Of a stretch of 34,452 bases of DNA, positions 1-9,201 are shown piece after piece. How positions within the stretch are numbered: the first letter of the stretch is position 1; each line of letters opens with the position of its first letter. The position numbers and the translations under genes were made by a program. The notes beneath the pieces were generated by a model. It was not told the DNA's origin. It was given only the letters and a program-made list of their open reading frames with translations, and did not search any database. Source of the DNA: an uncultured Curvibacter sp. (GTDB lineage: Bacteria; Pseudomonadota; Gammaproteobacteria; Burkholderiales; Burkholderiaceae_C); contig CAIUTG010000142.1 in the NCBI GenBank assembly GCA_903902035.1, positions 1 through 34,452 of the forward strand, in the 5' to 3' direction.

Positions 1-362
1 CGACCATCAGCCAGCAATTGGCCAAGAACCTGTTCTTCAGCGGCGAGCGCACTTTGTGGCGCAAGGGCGAAGAGTTCTGGGTGACCTGCTGGCTCGAACT
101 GTTCTTGAGCAAGGAACGCATCCTGGCCCTTTATCTGAACCATGTCGAATGGGGCGAAGGGGTGTTTGGTGCCGAAGCGGCTGCGCGGCACTATTTCAAA
201 AAATCAGCCGCCGATCTCAACGCCCCAGAAGCCGCGCGTCTGGCCGTGATGCTGCCCCGCCCCAAGTATTTTGAAAAGCACCCCGATTCGCCCTACCTGG
301 CACAACGCAGCGCCACCATTGTCGAGCGCATGCCCAGCGCCCACCTTCCCGCCAGCCCATGA
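1..362 (+). CDS. mtgA: Monofunctional peptidoglycan transglycosylase MtgA, 3' part
   Basis: Only the C-terminal part is in the window; the frame is open from base 3 (T-I-S-Q-Q-L-A-K-N) and stops with TGA at 360-362. The visible protein carries hallmarks of glycosyltransferase family 51: [11 protein letters not shown], a RKGEE stretch, [15 protein letters not shown] and [11 protein letters not shown]. Known family role: an inner-membrane enzyme that polymerises lipid II into glycan strands without a transpeptidase domain. The N-terminal membrane anchor and the catalytic Glu region lie before base 1. The stop overlaps the ruvC start (ATGA), so the two are probably translated together. The family call is secure. 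The choice of MtgA over a class A PBP rests on the protein ending soon after the GT51 domain. Confidence 0.93.
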   Translation, partial: TISQQLAKNLFFSGERTLWRKGEEFWVTCWLELFLSKERILALYLNHVEWGEGVFGAEAAARHYFKKSAADLNAPEAARLAVMLPRPKYFEKHPDSPYLAQRSATIVERMPSAHLPASP

Positions 363-907
363 GAATTCTTGGCATTGACCCTGGCTTGCGAACCACCGGC
401 TTTGGCGTGATCGACGTCGAAGGCCCGCGCATGGCTTATGTGGCCAGTGGCACCATCAACACCACCCACCTGGCCTTGGGCGATCTGCCAGGGCGGCTCA
501 AAGTCTTGTTTGATGGCATCCGCGAAGTGAGCACCCGCTACAGCCCCGATGTGGCCTGCGTGGAGATCGTGTTTGTCAACGTCAACCCGCAATCCACCTT
601 GCTGCTGGGCCAGGCCCGGGGGGCTTGCTTGACGGCCCTGGTCTCGCAGGACTTGCCGGTGGCCGAGTACACCGCTTTGCAGATGAAGAAAGCGGTGGTG
701 GGCCATGGCCGGGCGGCCAAATCCCAGGTGCAGGAAATGGTGCGCCGATTGCTGCAACTGCCCGGCTTGCCAGGCCCCGACGCCGCCGACGGGTTGGGCC
801 TGGCCATCACGCATGCGCAGGTCGGGCAGTCCATGGCCAAGCTGGCCGAAGCCGCCACCTTGAACCGCAAGCAGCACGCCATGTACCGAAAAGGCCGAAG
901 TTATTGA
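359..907 (+). CDS. ruvC: Crossover junction endodeoxyribonuclease RuvC
   Basis: 182 residues, normal RuvC length. RuvC is the dimeric nuclease that cuts Holliday junctions symmetrically during recombinational repair, working with RuvAB. The four acidic catalytic residues of the RNase H-like fold are in place: D7 in [15 protein letters not shown]69 in [13 protein letters not shown], and D141 and D144 in [15 protein letters not shown]. The loop GQARGA, typical of the family, is also present. The start overlaps the mtgA stop by four bases (ATGA), which fixes the start. ruvA and ruvB are not adjacent in this window. Identification is secure. Confidence 0.98.
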   Translation: MRILGIDPGLRTTGFGVIDVEGPRMAYVASGTINTTHLALGDLPGRLKVLFDGIREVSTRYSPDVACVEIVFVNVNPQSTLLLGQARGACLTALVSQDLPVAEYTALQMKKAVVGHGRAAKSQVQEMVRRLLQLPGLPGPDAADGLGLAITHAQVGQSMAKLAEAATLNRKQHAMYRKGRSY

Positions 908-961
908 CCTGGGCCCGCCGCTGGCTTGACCGAGGCGGATGATTATTTTAGGATTTCAAGC

Positions 962-1038
962 GGCGGCTGCTCTGAGCAGGGCCGCCTCTCTCACGGTTCG
1001 CCAGCGAACCGTTCCATCTGGCCCGATAAGGGGAACCC
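962..1038 (+). promoter_or_regulatory. Candidate structured leader RNA (riboswitch-like) of the antiporter gene
   Basis: The 131 bases between ruvC and the antiporter can form two competing folds. Fold A: GGCGGC (962-967) pairs with GCCGCC (981-986) around TGCT/AGCA, and CCC (1022-1024) pairs with GGG (1031-1033), covering the ribosome-binding site AAGGGGA (1028-1034). Fold B: GGGCC (979-983) pairs with GGCCC (1020-1024), enclosing a perfect 8-bp hairpin ACGGTTCG-CCAG-CGAACCGT (993-1012) and freeing the ribosome-binding site. Both cannot form at once, as in a translational riboswitch. Position and gene context resemble the nhaA-I/nhaA-II type cis-regulatory RNAs found before Na+/H+ antiporter genes, reported to respond to Li+/Na+. 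I cannot match the consensus from memory, so the class assignment is inference. Confidence 0.5.
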
Positions 1039-2295
1039 GTGCAACCCACTACCATCCAACTGATCGGCACCGCCTTGTTTGCGCTGGCCATTTTGCATAC
1101 CTTTGCCACCCAGTTTTTTGAACACCTGGCACATACCCGGCCCACCCACGCCGGACTCTGGCACCTGCTGGGTGAGGTGGAAGTGGTGTTCGGGTTTTGG
1201 GCCCTGGTGATGGTGATGGCCATGTTTGTCACCGATGGCACCCAAGCCACTGCGCAGTACATTGATTCGCGCAATTTCACTGAGCCGATGTTTGTCTTTG
1301 CCATCATGGTGATCGCCGGCACTCGCCCCATTTTGCAACCGACGATGAGCGGGGTGCGTCAAATCGCCCGGCTGCTGCCCCTGCCCGGCAGCATGGGCTT
1401 TTATTTCACGGTCTTGTCCTTGGTGCCCTTGCTGGGATCGTTCATCACCGAACCTGCGGCCATGACACTGGGCGCGCTGATTTTGGCCGACAGCCTCTTT
1501 GCCAGCCCCCTGTCCTCACGCTTGAAATATGCGACGCTGGGGGTGCTGTTCGTGAACATTTCCATCGGCGGCACTTTGACCCCGTTTGCCGCGCCACCGG
1601 TGCTCATGGTCGCTAGTCAATGGGGTTGGGACCTTTCTTTCATGATGAACCAATTTGGCGGAAAAGTGGTCATCGCCGTCGTGGTCAACGCCCTGGGGGC
1701 CATGTTGCTGTTTCGCAAGGAATTGAGCCAACACTTGCCTGGAGATGCCCACAACGATCAACCGGTTCCTGCGGCCTTGATGGGGGTCCATTTTGCGTTT
1801 CTGGTGGCCGTGGTGGTGTTCAGTCATCACCCGGCGATGTTCATGGGCCTGTTCCTGTTTTTCTTGGGTGTGACCCAGGCCTACCAACAATACCAGGATC
1901 GCCTGATCTTGCGCGAGGGCTTGCTGGTGGCTTTCTTCCTGGCGGGCTTGGTGGTGCTGGGCGGGCAGCAGGGGTGGTGGCTGCAACCGGTCTTGATGAG
2001 CATGAACAGCGATCAGGTGTTTTTCGGTGCAGCCCTTTTGACGGCCTTCACGGACAACGCCGCCTTGACCTACCTGGGTTCATTGGTGACGGGCTTGTCG
2101 CCCGAATTTAAACAGGCCCTGGTCGCTGGCGCAGTCACCGGCGGGGGCTTGACCATCATTGCCAACGCCCCCAATCCAGCGGGCATCGCCATCTTGCGCC
2201 AGTACTTCGAGGACGAGGCGGTGCACCCCTTGGGCCTGGTATTGGCCGCTTTGCCAGCGACCTGCGTGGCCGCATTGGCGTTCCGATTTTTGTGA
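1039..2295 (+). CDS. Putative Na+/H+ antiporter, polytopic membrane protein
   Basis: 418 residues, almost entirely hydrophobic, with about 11-12 likely transmembrane segments separated by short loops. Segments such as SLVPLLGSFITEPAAMTLGALILAD, NISIGGTLTPFAAPPVLMVA and TAFTDNAALTYLGSLV match the putative Na+/H+ antiporter family I know as PF07399. Acidic and Asn/Thr residues inside helices (ITEPA, TDNAA) are plausible ion-binding positions. The start is GTG at 1039, preceded by a good ribosome-binding site AAGGGGA five bases upstream, inside the structured leader described separately. The gene converges on lpxC with 32 bases between them; I see no clear terminator there. Transport function is inferred from the family; ion specificity cannot be read from sequence. 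Confidence 0.85.
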   Translation: MQPTTIQLIGTALFALAILHTFATQFFEHLAHTRPTHAGLWHLLGEVEVVFGFWALVMVMAMFVTDGTQATAQYIDSRNFTEPMFVFAIMVIAGTRPILQPTMSGVRQIARLLPLPGSMGFYFTVLSLVPLLGSFITEPAAMTLGALILADSLFASPLSSRLKYATLGVLFVNISIGGTLTPFAAPPVLMVASQWGWDLSFMMNQFGGKVVIAVVVNALGAMLLFRKELSQHLPGDAHNDQPVPAALMGVHFAFLVAVVVFSHHPAMFMGLFLFFLGVTQAYQQYQDRLILREGLLVAFFLAGLVVLGGQQGWWLQPVLMSMNSDQVFFGAALLTAFTDNAALTYLGSLVTGLSPEFKQALVAGAVTGGGLTIIANAPNPAGIAILRQYFEDEAVHPLGLVLAALPATCVAALAFRFL

Positions 2296-2327
2296 GTCGC
2301 CCCAGGCTCGCCAGGCAGACGCCGGGA

Positions 2328-3251
2328 TCACCAGGCCAGCAACGGCTTTAAGAACCCCGCAGGGGCTTCGCGTTCATTCTCGAAAGTCACCAGGTCCCAG
2401 TCATCGGGCTGCGCCAGCAAGGCCCGCAGCAAACGGTTGTTCAAGGCATGGCCCGAGCGAAAAGCGGTGTAGGCGGCCAACAGGGGCTTGCCCAAAATGT
2501 ACAGGTCGCCCATGGCATCCAGAATTTTGTGCTTCACGAACTCATCGTCGTAGCGCAGGCCGTCGCTGTTCAGAATTTTGTAATCGTCCATCACGATGGC
2601 ATTGTCCAAGCCTCCCCCCAGCGCCAGGCCGTTGTTGCGCATCATCTCCACATCGCGGGTGAAACCGAAGGTGCGGGCGCGCGCAATGTCGCGGCTGTAA
2701 TTGCCAGCGCCCAAATCAAACTCGACGCTTTGGCCGGTGGAGTCAACGGCGGGGTGGTGAAAGTCGATTTCAAAACCCAACTTGAAGCCGTGGTAAGGCG
2801 TCAAGCGCGCCCACTTGAGGTTGGCCCCTTCGCCTTCGCTGATTTCGATGGGGCGTTTGACGCGCACAAAACGCTTCGGGGCCTTTTGCAATTTGATGCC
2901 TGCGCTTTGCAGCAAGAACACAAAAGAGGCCGAGGAGCCATCCAAGATGGGCACCTCTTCGGCCGTGATGTCCACATACAACTTGTCCAGCCCCAAGCCG
3001 GAGCAGGCCGACATCAGGTGCTCGATCGTGCTGACCCGGGCATGACCGGCCGAGATGGTGGAGGCCAGGCGGGTGTCGCTGACCGATTCGGCCCGCACGG
3101 GAATGTCCACCGGCTGAGCCAAATCGACCCGTCGAAAAACAATGCCCGTGTCGGGCTGGGCCGGGCGCAGGGTGAGTTCCACCCTTTGCCCGCTGTGCAA
3201 TCCCACCCCGACCGCTCGGGAGATGGATTTCAAGGTTCTTTGTTGCAGCAT
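2328..3251 (-). CDS. lpxC: UDP-3-O-acyl-N-acetylglucosamine deacetylase LpxC
   Basis: 307 residues, the usual length. LpxC is the cytoplasmic zinc amidase that commits UDP-GlcNAc acyl ester to lipid A synthesis. Catalytic and zinc residues are visible: E77-H78 in [10 protein letters not shown]240 and D244 in [11 protein letters not shown], and H267 in SGHALNN. The N-terminal start MLQQRTLKS and VGVGLHSG are typical. It is the last gene of the division cluster, 20 bases after ftsZ, the common gammaproteobacterial and betaproteobacterial order that puts outer-membrane lipid synthesis behind division genes. No strong ribosome-binding site precedes the start, and I see no hairpin-plus-U-tract after the stop. 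Confidence 0.98.
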   Translation of the reverse strand: MLQQRTLKSISRAVGVGLHSGQRVELTLRPAQPDTGIVFRRVDLAQPVDIPVRAESVSDTRLASTISAGHARVSTIEHLMSACSGLGLDKLYVDITAEEVPILDGSSASFVFLLQSAGIKLQKAPKRFVRVKRPIEISEGEGANLKWARLTPYHGFKLGFEIDFHHPAVDSTGQSVEFDLGAGNYSRDIARARTFGFTRDVEMMRNNGLALGGGLDNAIVMDDYKILNSDGLRYDDEFVKHKILDAMGDLYILGKPLLAAYTAFRSGHALNNRLLRALLAQPDDWDLVTFENEREAPAGFLKPLLAW

Positions 3252-3271
3252 GCCCCGATTTTAATCAAGCC

Positions 3272-4525
3272 TCAATCGGCTTGCTTGCGCAAGAAGGCCG
3301 GGATTTCCAGGTCATCCATGCCACTCGACGACATCGCATCCACCCGTGCCGCCGCGTTGGTGCGGTTGTGACGCCAAACGCTGGGGATGGCGAAGTCGCC
3401 GCCCATCCCTGCGGTCGCTGGCGCGGCGGCAGGGGTGTTGCCCACGCCACCCAAACGCGAATTGGGTGTGGCGGCATTGGCGGGCGACATGAAATCGGAA
3501 CCCACGGCGTCGTAAGTGCCCGTGCGCTGGGTTTGCACCACCTGAATGGTGGGGCGGCGCATGCCGGGCTTGCTCAAACCGGTGGCCACCACGGTGACGC
3601 GGATGTTGTCACCCAGGGAGTCGTCGTAGGCGGCGCCATAAATCACATGCGCATCGGGCGAAGCGTAGGCGTTGATGGTGGTCATGGCCAAACGCGATTC
3701 GGACAACTTCAGGCTGCCCTTGGCGGCGGTCACTAGAACCAACACGCCCTTGGCGCCCGACAGGTCCACGCCTTCGAGCAAGGGGCAGGCCACGGCTTGT
3801 TCGGCCGCAATGCGGGCGCGGTCGGGGCCGCTGGCGACGGCCGTGCCCATCATGGCCTTGCCGGGTTCGCCCATGACGGTGCGCACGTCTTCAAAGTCGA
3901 CGTTGACTTCGCCGTACTCGTTGATGATTTCCGCAATGCCGCCCACCGCGTTTTTCAACACATCGTTGGCATGGGCAAAGGCCTCGTCCTGGGTGATTTC
4001 TTCGCCCAACACGTCGAGCAGTTTTTCGTTCAACACCACGATCAGCGAATCCACATTGGCTTCGAGTTCGGCCAAGCCATCGTCGGCATTGGTCATGCGG
4101 CGGCGGCCTTCCCAGTCGAAGGGCTTGGTGACGACGCCCACGGTCAAAATGCCCATTTCTTTGGCCACGCGAGCGATCACAGGGGCCGCGCCGGTGCCGG
4201 TGCCGCCGCCCATGCCGGCGGTGATGAAGAGCATGTGCGAACCGGCAATCGCATCGCGAATGTCGTCCACGGCCAACTCGGCGGCTTCACGGCCTTTGTC
4301 GGGCTTGCTGCCGGCGCCCAAACCGCTTTGTCCCAATTGGATGGTGCGGTGGGCCGCGCTGCGGCTGAGGGCCTGCGCGTCGGTGTTGGCGCACACAAAT
4401 TCCACGCCTTGCACGCGGCGTTGGATCATGTGCTCGACCGCGTTGCCGCCGCCGCCGCCCACGCCAATCACTTTGATTTGCGTGCCCATGTTGAATTCTT
4501 CAACTTCAATCATTTCGATGGTCAT
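3272..4525 (-). CDS. ftsZ: Cell division GTPase FtsZ
   Basis: 417 residues. FtsZ is the tubulin homologue that assembles the cytokinetic ring. The GTP-binding signature GGGTGTG is at residues 106-112, the T7 catalytic loop NVDFED at 208-213, and the conserved C-terminal peptide DDLEIPAFLRKQAD, which binds FtsA and other ring tethers, closes the protein. A linker of roughly 60 residues rich in Ala, Pro and Gly precedes it. The start at 4525 has an excellent ribosome-binding site (AGGAGT, seven bases upstream on the minus strand). A second Met at residue 13 is a less likely start. Unlike the tightly overlapped genes upstream, ftsZ is preceded by a 175-base gap, suggesting extra control of its level. 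Confidence 0.99.
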   Translation of the reverse strand: MTIEMIEVEEFNMGTQIKVIGVGGGGGNAVEHMIQRRVQGVEFVCANTDAQALSRSAAHRTIQLGQSGLGAGSKPDKGREAAELAVDDIRDAIAGSHMLFITAGMGGGTGTGAAPVIARVAKEMGILTVGVVTKPFDWEGRRRMTNADDGLAELEANVDSLIVVLNEKLLDVLGEEITQDEAFAHANDVLKNAVGGIAEIINEYGEVNVDFEDVRTVMGEPGKAMMGTAVASGPDRARIAAEQAVACPLLEGVDLSGAKGVLVLVTAAKGSLKLSESRLAMTTINAYASPDAHVIYGAAYDDSLGDNIRVTVVATGLSKPGMRRPTIQVVQTQRTGTYDAVGSDFMSPANAATPNSRLGGVGNTPAAAPATAGMGGDFAIPSVWRHNRTNAAARVDAMSSSGMDDLEIPAFLRKQAD

Positions 4526-4700
4526 TTTTAACTCCTAAAACTTCTTAATTCGGTACTGGAAACTGCAGTTGCTTTGATGGGTTCGGATTTTTTATTTGTG
4601 TTCAATCAAGGCCCTCCTCGTGGTGGGCTGGCCCGGGCCAGCCAACAAGGCGCTTCAAGCGCGGATCGCCAAAGGCGTCTGGGTTGGGGGCTGTTCATGT
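4526..4700 (-). promoter_or_regulatory. ftsA-ftsZ intergenic region with a perfect 18-bp palindrome
   Basis: This is the only long gap inside the lower part of the division cluster. It holds a perfect palindrome GGCTGGCCCGGGCCAGCC at 4626-4643 and a smaller hairpin, GCGCT-TCA-AGCGC, next to it on the ftsA side. The ftsZ-proximal half turns A/T-rich (4581-4605), as expected of a promoter or leader. No U-tract follows the palindrome on either strand, so it is not a canonical intrinsic terminator. A local ftsZ promoter is likely by analogy with other bacteria, but I cannot point to a good -35/-10 pair. A 30-codon frame at 4606-4698 is discussed under findings. Confidence 0.4.
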
Positions 4701-5930
4701 TCAAAAGCTCCCCAACAAAATGTCTTTGAAACGGCCAAAGGCGTTCTTCATGGAACTGTTTTTCTGCGCCACTTTGAAACCCCGGACCCGGGCCAGCCGG
4801 GCTTCTTCCAGCATGCCCATGACGGTGGCCGCGCGCGGCAAGGCCACCATGTCGGACAGACCGCCTTTGTACTGGGGCAGGCCCCGTCGCACAGGTTTGA
4901 GGAAGATGTCTTCCCCCAGCTCCATCATGCCGGGCATGACGGCGCTGCCGCCGGTGAGCACAATGCCCGAGGACAACACTTCTTCGTAGCCCGACTCTCG
5001 GATGACCTGTTGAACCAGCGAAAAAATTTCTTCCACACGCGGCTCAATCACCCCCGCCAGGGCTTGGCGGCTGAGCATGCGGGGGCCGCGATCACCCAGA
5101 CCGGGAACCTCCACCTGGGTTTCGGCGTCGGTCAACAACTGTTTGGCGTAACCCGCTTCCACTTTGATTTCCTCGGCATCCTTGGTGGGTGTGCGCAAGG
5201 CCATGGCGATGTCGCTGGTGATCAAGTCACCGGCAATGGGAATCACCGCCGTGTGGCGAATGGCGCCATTCGTGAAGATCGCCACGTCCGTGGTGCCCGC
5301 GCCAATGTCCACCACCGCCACGCCCAATTCACGCTCGTCTTCGGTCAACACCGACAAGCTCGAGGCCAACGGGTTCAGCATCAGCTGCTCGACATCCAGG
5401 CCGCAGCGGCGCACGCATTTCAAGATGTTTTCGGCGGCACTTTGGGCCCCGGTGACGATGTGCACCTTGGCCTCCAGGCGCAGGCCATTCATGCCAATGG
5501 GCTCACGCACATCCTGTCCATCGATGACAAATTCCTGCGGCTCCACCAGCAGCAGGCGCTGGTCGGTCGAGATGTTGATGGCCTTGGCAGTCTCGACCAC
5601 ACGGGCCACGTCGGCCGGGGTCACTTCCTTGTCTTTCACCGCCACCATGCCGCTGGAGTTGAGGCCTCGAATGTGGCTGCCCGTGATGCCGGTGTAGACC
5701 CGGGTGATCTTGCAGTCGGCCATCAACTCGGCTTCGCGCAGGGCTTGCTGGATGCTCTGCACGGTGGCGTCGATGTTGACGACCACACCGCGTTTGAGCC
5801 CGCTGCTGGGGGCCACGCCGAAGCCAGCCAGTTTGAGCTCCCCGCCTGGCATGACCTCGGCCACCACCACCATCACTTTGGCGGTGCCGATATCGAGTCC
5901 AACAACAAGGTCTTTGTATTCTTTAGCCAT
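4701..5930 (-). CDS. ftsA: Cell division protein FtsA
   Basis: 409 residues. FtsA is the actin-like ATPase that ties FtsZ filaments to the membrane and signals to the septal synthase. The actin-fold phosphate loops are visible: VGLDIGTAKV near residue 10, VVDIGAGTTDVAIF in the middle and IVLTGGSAVMPGM towards the end. The C-terminal NAFGRFKDILLGSF is the conserved amphipathic membrane-targeting helix. The gene starts three bases after the ftsQ stop, and is followed by the longer ftsZ leader. Identification is secure. Confidence 0.98.
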   Translation of the reverse strand: MAKEYKDLVVGLDIGTAKVMVVVAEVMPGGELKLAGFGVAPSSGLKRGVVVNIDATVQSIQQALREAELMADCKITRVYTGITGSHIRGLNSSGMVAVKDKEVTPADVARVVETAKAINISTDQRLLLVEPQEFVIDGQDVREPIGMNGLRLEAKVHIVTGAQSAAENILKCVRRCGLDVEQLMLNPLASSLSVLTEDERELGVAVVDIGAGTTDVAIFTNGAIRHTAVIPIAGDLITSDIAMALRTPTKDAEEIKVEAGYAKQLLTDAETQVEVPGLGDRGPRMLSRQALAGVIEPRVEEIFSLVQQVIRESGYEEVLSSGIVLTGGSAVMPGMMELGEDIFLKPVRRGLPQYKGGLSDMVALPRAATVMGMLEEARLARVRGFKVAQKNSSMKNAFGRFKDILLGSF

Positions 5931-5933
5931 GGT

Positions 5934-6812
5934 TCACCTGTGGGAGTGCGAGTCGTGTTGAATGAGAGGGGCGGGTGCGGCATCGCTGGTCAGCGTGCTC
6001 ACGCCCTTGAGTTGCAAGGCATAGCCTTGGTTGTGCCGCAGATCGGCCGCAGCCAAGGCCGTGGCGTGTCGGTTGTATCGGGCGCTGATTTCCGTCAGGG
6101 TGGCGCAGAAAGCCTGGGTACGGGCCAGCACCTCGTCAACGCTGCCAGAGCCCAACACCACCTCGGCACCGGTGCTCAAAGTCGCATGCCAGTCGCCGTG
6201 GCGATCCAAAGCCAGGGCATCCACCTCAAAACCCAAGGGCGCAAACACGGGGCCCAGGCGTTGGTACAGGTTCAGCACCTGCGGCGCCAACTCCACCGGG
6301 CCGTTCAAGCGGGGCAAGTCGTCCTGATCGATTTCGCCCACATTGGCCTCAAACACCTCGCCATAGGGATTGACCAGGGTGGACGCGCCGTCCTCACCCC
6401 AAAAGGCGAACGGTTTTTGCTCTTCCAGGTTGACGATCAATTGATTGGGGAAACTGCGTCGCACCTGGGCATGCCGAACCCAGGGCACAGACTCGAATGC
6501 CGCTTTGGCTTGGCGCAAATTGAGCGAGAAAAAATTACCAGAAAGCTGGTGCACCACATTCGCCCGCAGGGTCACATCGTTGTTGTGGTTCACATCACCG
6601 CGCACCACAATCTGGGCAATCGAAAACAAGGGCCGATTCAGCACCCAATTGCCCATGACCAACAGCGCCATGGCCAAGACCAGCCACAGCAACAGCAGGC
6701 TCAAACGCCGCATGGCTCGCACGTCCCACGCCAACGGCTCGCCCTTCGCCTGGGCATAAGCCCCGGCGTGGCGTGGCGTGAAGCCGTGTTGAGCATGCGC
6801 GCGGCGGTTCAT
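5934..6812 (-). CDS. ftsQ: Cell division protein FtsQ
   Basis: 292 residues from the ATG at 6812, which overlaps the ddl stop (ATGA); a longer in-frame start at 6860 is open but less likely because it lies inside ddl and lacks this coupling. FtsQ is the single-pass divisome scaffold that recruits FtsB and FtsL. A short basic cytoplasmic tail is followed by one membrane helix (about residues 37-58, [20 protein letters not shown]). A POTRA domain comes next (from [12 protein letters not shown]), then the beta domain with [28 protein letters not shown]. Its position between ddl and ftsA is canonical. Confidence 0.96.
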   Translation of the reverse strand: MNRRAHAQHGFTPRHAGAYAQAKGEPLAWDVRAMRRLSLLLLWLVLAMALLVMGNWVLNRPLFSIAQIVVRGDVNHNNDVTLRANVVHQLSGNFFSLNLRQAKAAFESVPWVRHAQVRRSFPNQLIVNLEEQKPFAFWGEDGASTLVNPYGEVFEANVGEIDQDDLPRLNGPVELAPQVLNLYQRLGPVFAPLGFEVDALALDRHGDWHATLSTGAEVVLGSGSVDEVLARTQAFCATLTEISARYNRHATALAAADLRHNQGYALQLKGVSTLTSDAAPAPLIQHDSHSHR

Positions 6813-7780
6813 GGGCGGGGCCCTTTGTCCAGACGGGCCTGTGACAGCACTTGCAGGCACAGGTCCGGGTAGTCAATGCCAGCGGCCCTGGCCGACATCG
6901 GCACCAAGGAATGCGAGGTCATGCCGGGCGAGGTGTTCATCTCCAGCAAGAAAGGCTGACGATCACGGCGCCGGATCATCACGTCGGCACGGCCCCAACC
7001 CCGGCATCCGAGCGAGCGGTAGGCCTGCAAAACCCATTTTTGAATGGCCTCTTCCTCGGCCGCCGGCAAGCCACTCGGGCAGTGGTATTGCACGCTGTCG
7101 GTGAAGTATTTGTTTTGATAATCGTAGGCGCCGTCGGGGGCGGCAATGCGCACCACCGGCAATGCGTGTGCATCCTGCCCTTGGCCCAGCACGGCACAGG
7201 TGACTTCGTCACCCTCGATGAATTCTTCGCACAAGACGCTGTCGTCCAGCTCGGCGGCCAATTGCAGGGCCGCGTGCAATTCGGACAAGGCCTTGACCTT
7301 GGTCACGCCAATCGAAGAGCCCTCGTGCGGGGGCTTCACAATCATCGGCAAGCCCAAGTCGGCCACCCATTCGGACAAGGCCTGTTGATCCAAACCCGAG
7401 ACTTCGGTTGAATTCAAACAGCGGTAACGCGGGGTTGGAATCCCTTCTGCCGCCCAAAGCCGCTTGGTCATGGTTTTGTCCATTGCCACGCTGGAAGCCG
7501 CCACGCCCGAGCCGGTATAGGGAATGCCCAACCATTCAAGCGCGCCCTGCACGGTCCCGTCTTCACCACCTCGGCCGTGCAGCGCGATGAAACAACGCTC
7601 AAAGCCCTCGGTTTTCAAATCCCCCAGGGGCTGCTTGGCCGGATCCAGCGCATGGGCATCCACACCGCGCGAACGAAGGGCCTCCAGCACGCCCTGACCC
7701 GACATCAAGGAGACTTCTCGTTCGGCCGAAGTGCCGCCGAACAGCACGGCGACCCGACCCCAATTTTGTGCCTGGTTCAT
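6809..7780 (-). CDS. ddl: D-alanine--D-alanine ligase
   Basis: 323 residues from the ATG at 7780, which overlaps the murC stop by ATGA; a longer frame upstream lies inside murC and is rejected. The enzyme joins two D-alanines with ATP to make the dipeptide used by MurF. The ATP-grasp family is evident from [39 protein letters not shown], the lysine region [14 protein letters not shown], and the metal and D-Ala-binding [14 protein letters not shown]. The location between murC and ftsQ identifies it as the dcw copy (DdlB type). Confidence 0.98.
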   Translation of the reverse strand: MNQAQNWGRVAVLFGGTSAEREVSLMSGQGVLEALRSRGVDAHALDPAKQPLGDLKTEGFERCFIALHGRGGEDGTVQGALEWLGIPYTGSGVAASSVAMDKTMTKRLWAAEGIPTPRYRCLNSTEVSGLDQQALSEWVADLGLPMIVKPPHEGSSIGVTKVKALSELHAALQLAAELDDSVLCEEFIEGDEVTCAVLGQGQDAHALPVVRIAAPDGAYDYQNKYFTDSVQYHCPSGLPAAEEEAIQKWVLQAYRSLGCRGWGRADVMIRRRDRQPFLLEMNTSPGMTSHSLVPMSARAAGIDYPDLCLQVLSQARLDKGPRP

Positions 7781-9201
7781 GCCGCCACCCCCGCCTGTCC
7801 CGACCCATCCAGCAAGGCCACCAATTTGGCAGGCAGGGCCCCAATGGTGCCGGCCCCCATGCACAAAACAACATCGCCCGCTTGCGCGTGTTGCGCCAGC
7901 AGCGCCGGCAAGTCCGCCACGTTCGCCACAAACTGCGGTTCGACCTGACCGGCCACGCGCAAGGCGCGCGCCAAGGCTCGGCCATCGGCGGCCACAATGG
8001 GCGCTTCGCCCGCGGCATAGACCTCGGTCAAATAGACCGCATCGGCGCGACCAATCACCTGCACAAAGTCCTCAAAACAATCGCGGGTGCGGGTGTAGCG
8101 GTGGGGCTGAAACACCAGGACCAAACGCCGATCAGGAAAGGCCCCGCGTGCGGCGGCCAAGGTAGCCGCCATTTCCACCGGGTGATGGCCGTAGTCATCG
8201 ATCACGGTGAATTGGCCGCCCCCCACGCAAGGCCAATCCCCATAACTTTGGAAACGTCGCCCCACCCCTTTGAAGTTGGCCAGAGCGCGTTGCACAGCGG
8301 TGTCTTCAATGCCCAATTCCACCGCGACCGCAATCGCAGACAAGGCATTCAAGACATTGTGCAAACCCGCCAGGTTCAAGACGATGTCCAGATCCGGCAA
8401 GGCAACGCCATTGCGCCGCTGCACCGTGAAGTGCATTTGCGCGCCAACGGCCCGCACATTCACGGCCCGCACCTGGGCCGAGGCATCCAGGCCATAGCTG
8501 GTGATGGGGCAGTTGACCTGCTCCAGGATGTCGCGAATGGCCGGGTCATCGGTGCACAAAATGGCCGTGCCATAAAACGGCATGCGGTGCAAAAAGTCGA
8601 CAAAGGCCTGCTTCAGTCGGACGAAGTCATGGCCATAGGTTTCCATGTGGTCGGTGTCGATGTTGGTCACCACCGCCATCACCGGCAACAGGTTCAAGAA
8701 AGAGGCATCCGACTCGTCGGCTTCAACCACGATGTACTCGCCCTCACCCAGCTTGGCATTGGCCCCCACACTGTTGAGGCGTCCCCCGATCACGAAAGTG
8801 GGGTCCAGACCGGCTTCGGCCAAAACGCTGGTGACCAAGCTGGTGGTGGTGGTTTTGCCATGCGTGCCGGCAATCGCAATGCCGCGCTTCAAGCGCATCA
8901 GCTCGGCCAGCATCAAAGCACGGGGCACCACGGGGATTTGCTTGGCACGGGCCGCTTGCACCTCGGGGTTGTCGGCTTGGACGGCGGTGGAAGTGACCAC
9001 CGCATCGGCGCCCTGCACATGGGCCTGATCATGGCCCACGAACACCTGCATGCCCAAGTCCTGCAAGCGGCGCAAGGTGGCGCTGTCGTTCAAATCAGAG
9101 CCCGAAATGGTGTAGCCCAAATTGAACAAGACCTCGGCAATGCCGCTCATGCCCGAGCCGCCCAGACCGACAAAATGGATGTGGCGAATGGCGTGTTTCA
9201 T
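7777..9201 (-). CDS. murC: UDP-N-acetylmuramate--L-alanine ligase MurC
   Basis: 474 residues. MurC adds the first amino acid, L-Ala, to UDP-MurNAc in the cytoplasm. The N-terminal UDP-binding Rossmann motif [15 protein letters not shown], the ATP P-loop GTHGKTT (112-118), EADESDASF, the [11 protein letters not shown] segment and DDYGHHP are characteristic of MurC among Mur ligases. Start and stop overlap murG and ddl by four bases each (ATGA), so translation is coupled on both sides. Confidence 0.99.
   Translation of the reverse strand: MKHAIRHIHFVGLGGSGMSGIAEVLFNLGYTISGSDLNDSATLRRLQDLGMQVFVGHDQAHVQGADAVVTSTAVQADNPEVQAARAKQIPVVPRALMLAELMRLKRGIAIAGTHGKTTTTSLVTSVLAEAGLDPTFVIGGRLNSVGANAKLGEGEYIVVEADESDASFLNLLPVMAVVTNIDTDHMETYGHDFVRLKQAFVDFLHRMPFYGTAILCTDDPAIRDILEQVNCPITSYGLDASAQVRAVNVRAVGAQMHFTVQRRNGVALPDLDIVLNLAGLHNVLNALSAIAVAVELGIEDTAVQRALANFKGVGRRFQSYGDWPCVGGGQFTVIDDYGHHPVEMAATLAAARGAFPDRRLVLVFQPHRYTRTRDCFEDFVQVIGRADAVYLTEVYAAGEAPIVAADGRALARALRVAGQVEPQFVANVADLPALLAQHAQAGDVVLCMGAGTIGALPAKLVALLDGSGQAGVAA

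Noticed and set aside
4596-6872. A 758-codon open frame on the plus strand, antisense to ftsA and ftsQ
   Set aside because: It is a by-product of GC-rich codon use in ftsA/ftsQ: His/Gln/Gly-rich translation without recognisable domains, opposite two certain genes.
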